A DNA stretch of 64,000 bases from Pseudomonas viridiflava (GTDB taxonomy: Bacteria; Pseudomonadota; Gammaproteobacteria; Pseudomonadales; Pseudomonadaceae), in the NCBI RefSeq assembly GCF_900602065.1, contig NZ_UWFN01000116.1, forward strand, positions 124,001-188,000, in the 5' to 3' direction. The notes under the pieces are model-generated. The model was given only the letters and a program-made list of their open reading frames with translations, was not told the DNA's origin and did not search any database. Position 1 is the stretch's first letter. Each line of letters begins with the position of its first letter. Made by a program: the position numbers and the translations under genes. This document shows positions 63,640 to 64,000 of this stretch, piece by piece.

Positions 63640-64000
63640 GGCTGCACCCCAACCGCTGCGTCAGGCAGCATGGCTCGCAGTGGCGAGAGTGCCGACCAGT
63701 CTTGATCGAGTGGTGTATTCAGCAGATGTCGCTGCACCTGTTCCAACGCAATACAGGCAATGCCCGGAGCAAACTTGAAGCCAAGGCCGGACATGCCCGT
63801 GGCCAGAAACAGCGGGCTGTCTTCGCCAATAAATCCAAGCAAAGGCCTGCCATCAGGGCTGTAGCTATCGAACCCCGGCAACACATCCAGCACCTGTGAA
63901 TGAGTGCAGCCGGTCAGTTGGCGTACTCGCCTCGCCGCATCTTGTTGATTACGCGCGTCAGTGGGCGGCAGCTCACTCGGGGACACTCGAATATCGCGAA
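63636..64000 (-). CDS. DAO-family FAD oxidoreductase, C-terminal part
   Basis: The C-terminal 121 residues are present; the start is beyond the right edge. QVLDVLPGFDSYSPDGRPLL then GFIGEDSPLFLATGMSGLGF and KFAPGIACIALEQVQ are typical of the C-terminal FAD-binding end of D-amino-acid/glycine/sarcosine oxidase-like enzymes. It oxidises an amine or imino acid with transfer to O2 or another acceptor. An ATGA junction ties it to the binding-fold protein. An earlier gene of the operon, or its promoter, lies outside the window. A GTG at 63986 is in frame but internal. Confidence 0.75.
   Translation of the reverse strand, partial: RDIRVSPSELPPTDARNQQDAARRVRQLTGCTHSQVLDVLPGFDSYSPDGRPLLGFIGEDSPLFLATGMSGLGFKFAPGIACIALEQVQRHLLNTPLDQDWSALSPLRAMLPDAAVGVQP

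Overview
The window looks like a chromosomal segment of a fluorescent Pseudomonas, most likely of the P. syringae complex. The reasons are a MvaT-type H-NS protein, a MexEF-OprN-type efflux operon, a glgA-treZ-malQ-treY-glgX alpha-glucan/trehalose locus, a short Gnd next to Zwf, several Pseudomonas-style REP palindromes, and high G+C throughout. The species assignment is inference. I saw no rRNA or tRNA gene, insertion sequence or CRISPR array.

Left third (1-25.6 kb). An old-yellow-enzyme gene (cut by the edge) is divergent from a TetR regulator, with an inverted repeat between them. A diguanylate cyclase, a chemoreceptor and a TonB-dependent receptor follow. mexE-mexF-oprN comes next; a perfect 21-bp palindrome lies upstream of mexE, and a 196-bp tandem repeat array built on REP palindromes lies downstream of oprN. 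After these come a TPR membrane protein, mvaT, a small secreted protein, glyoxalase I, the peroxide-defence genes ahpF and ahpC, a KfrA-like coiled-coil DNA-binding protein convergent with a hybrid histidine kinase, glutathione reductase and galU.

Middle (25.6-51 kb). Small proteins and lipoproteins precede alkB. A leftward operon gnd-zwf-HAD phosphatase-GH15 glycosidase handles hexose phosphates and glucans. The rightward glgA-treZ-malQ-treY-DUF2934-glgX group makes and remodels alpha-glucan and converts it to trehalose. glgX continues through four-base stop/start overlaps into an acyl-CoA dehydrogenase-like protein, a PIG-L deacetylase, a methyltransferase and a family-2 glycosyltransferase. 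That set looks like an uncharacterised modification pathway translationally coupled to glucan debranching. A secreted alpha/beta hydrolase and a composite inverted repeat close the region.

Right end (51.6-64 kb). A LysR gene is split by a -1 frame change at a run of eight A. Next come a DJ-1/PfpI protein, a divergent DJ-1/AraC regulator, a serine beta-lactamase-like hydrolase and an iron-type alcohol dehydrogenase. Then comes the most striking locus, a leftward, tightly overlapping operon that enters from beyond the right edge. It encodes a DAO-type flavoprotein (partial), a type I periplasmic-binding-fold protein without signal peptide, a SidA/PvdA-family N-hydroxylase, a single-chain fusion of SbnA-like and SbnB-like enzymes (predicted to make L-2,3-diaminopropionate), a second large flavoprotein and a LysE-family exporter. 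No NRPS or siderophore synthetase is visible in the window. The best reading is a compact pathway that makes, N-oxidises and exports a small diaminopropionate-derived amino acid; the product is unknown.
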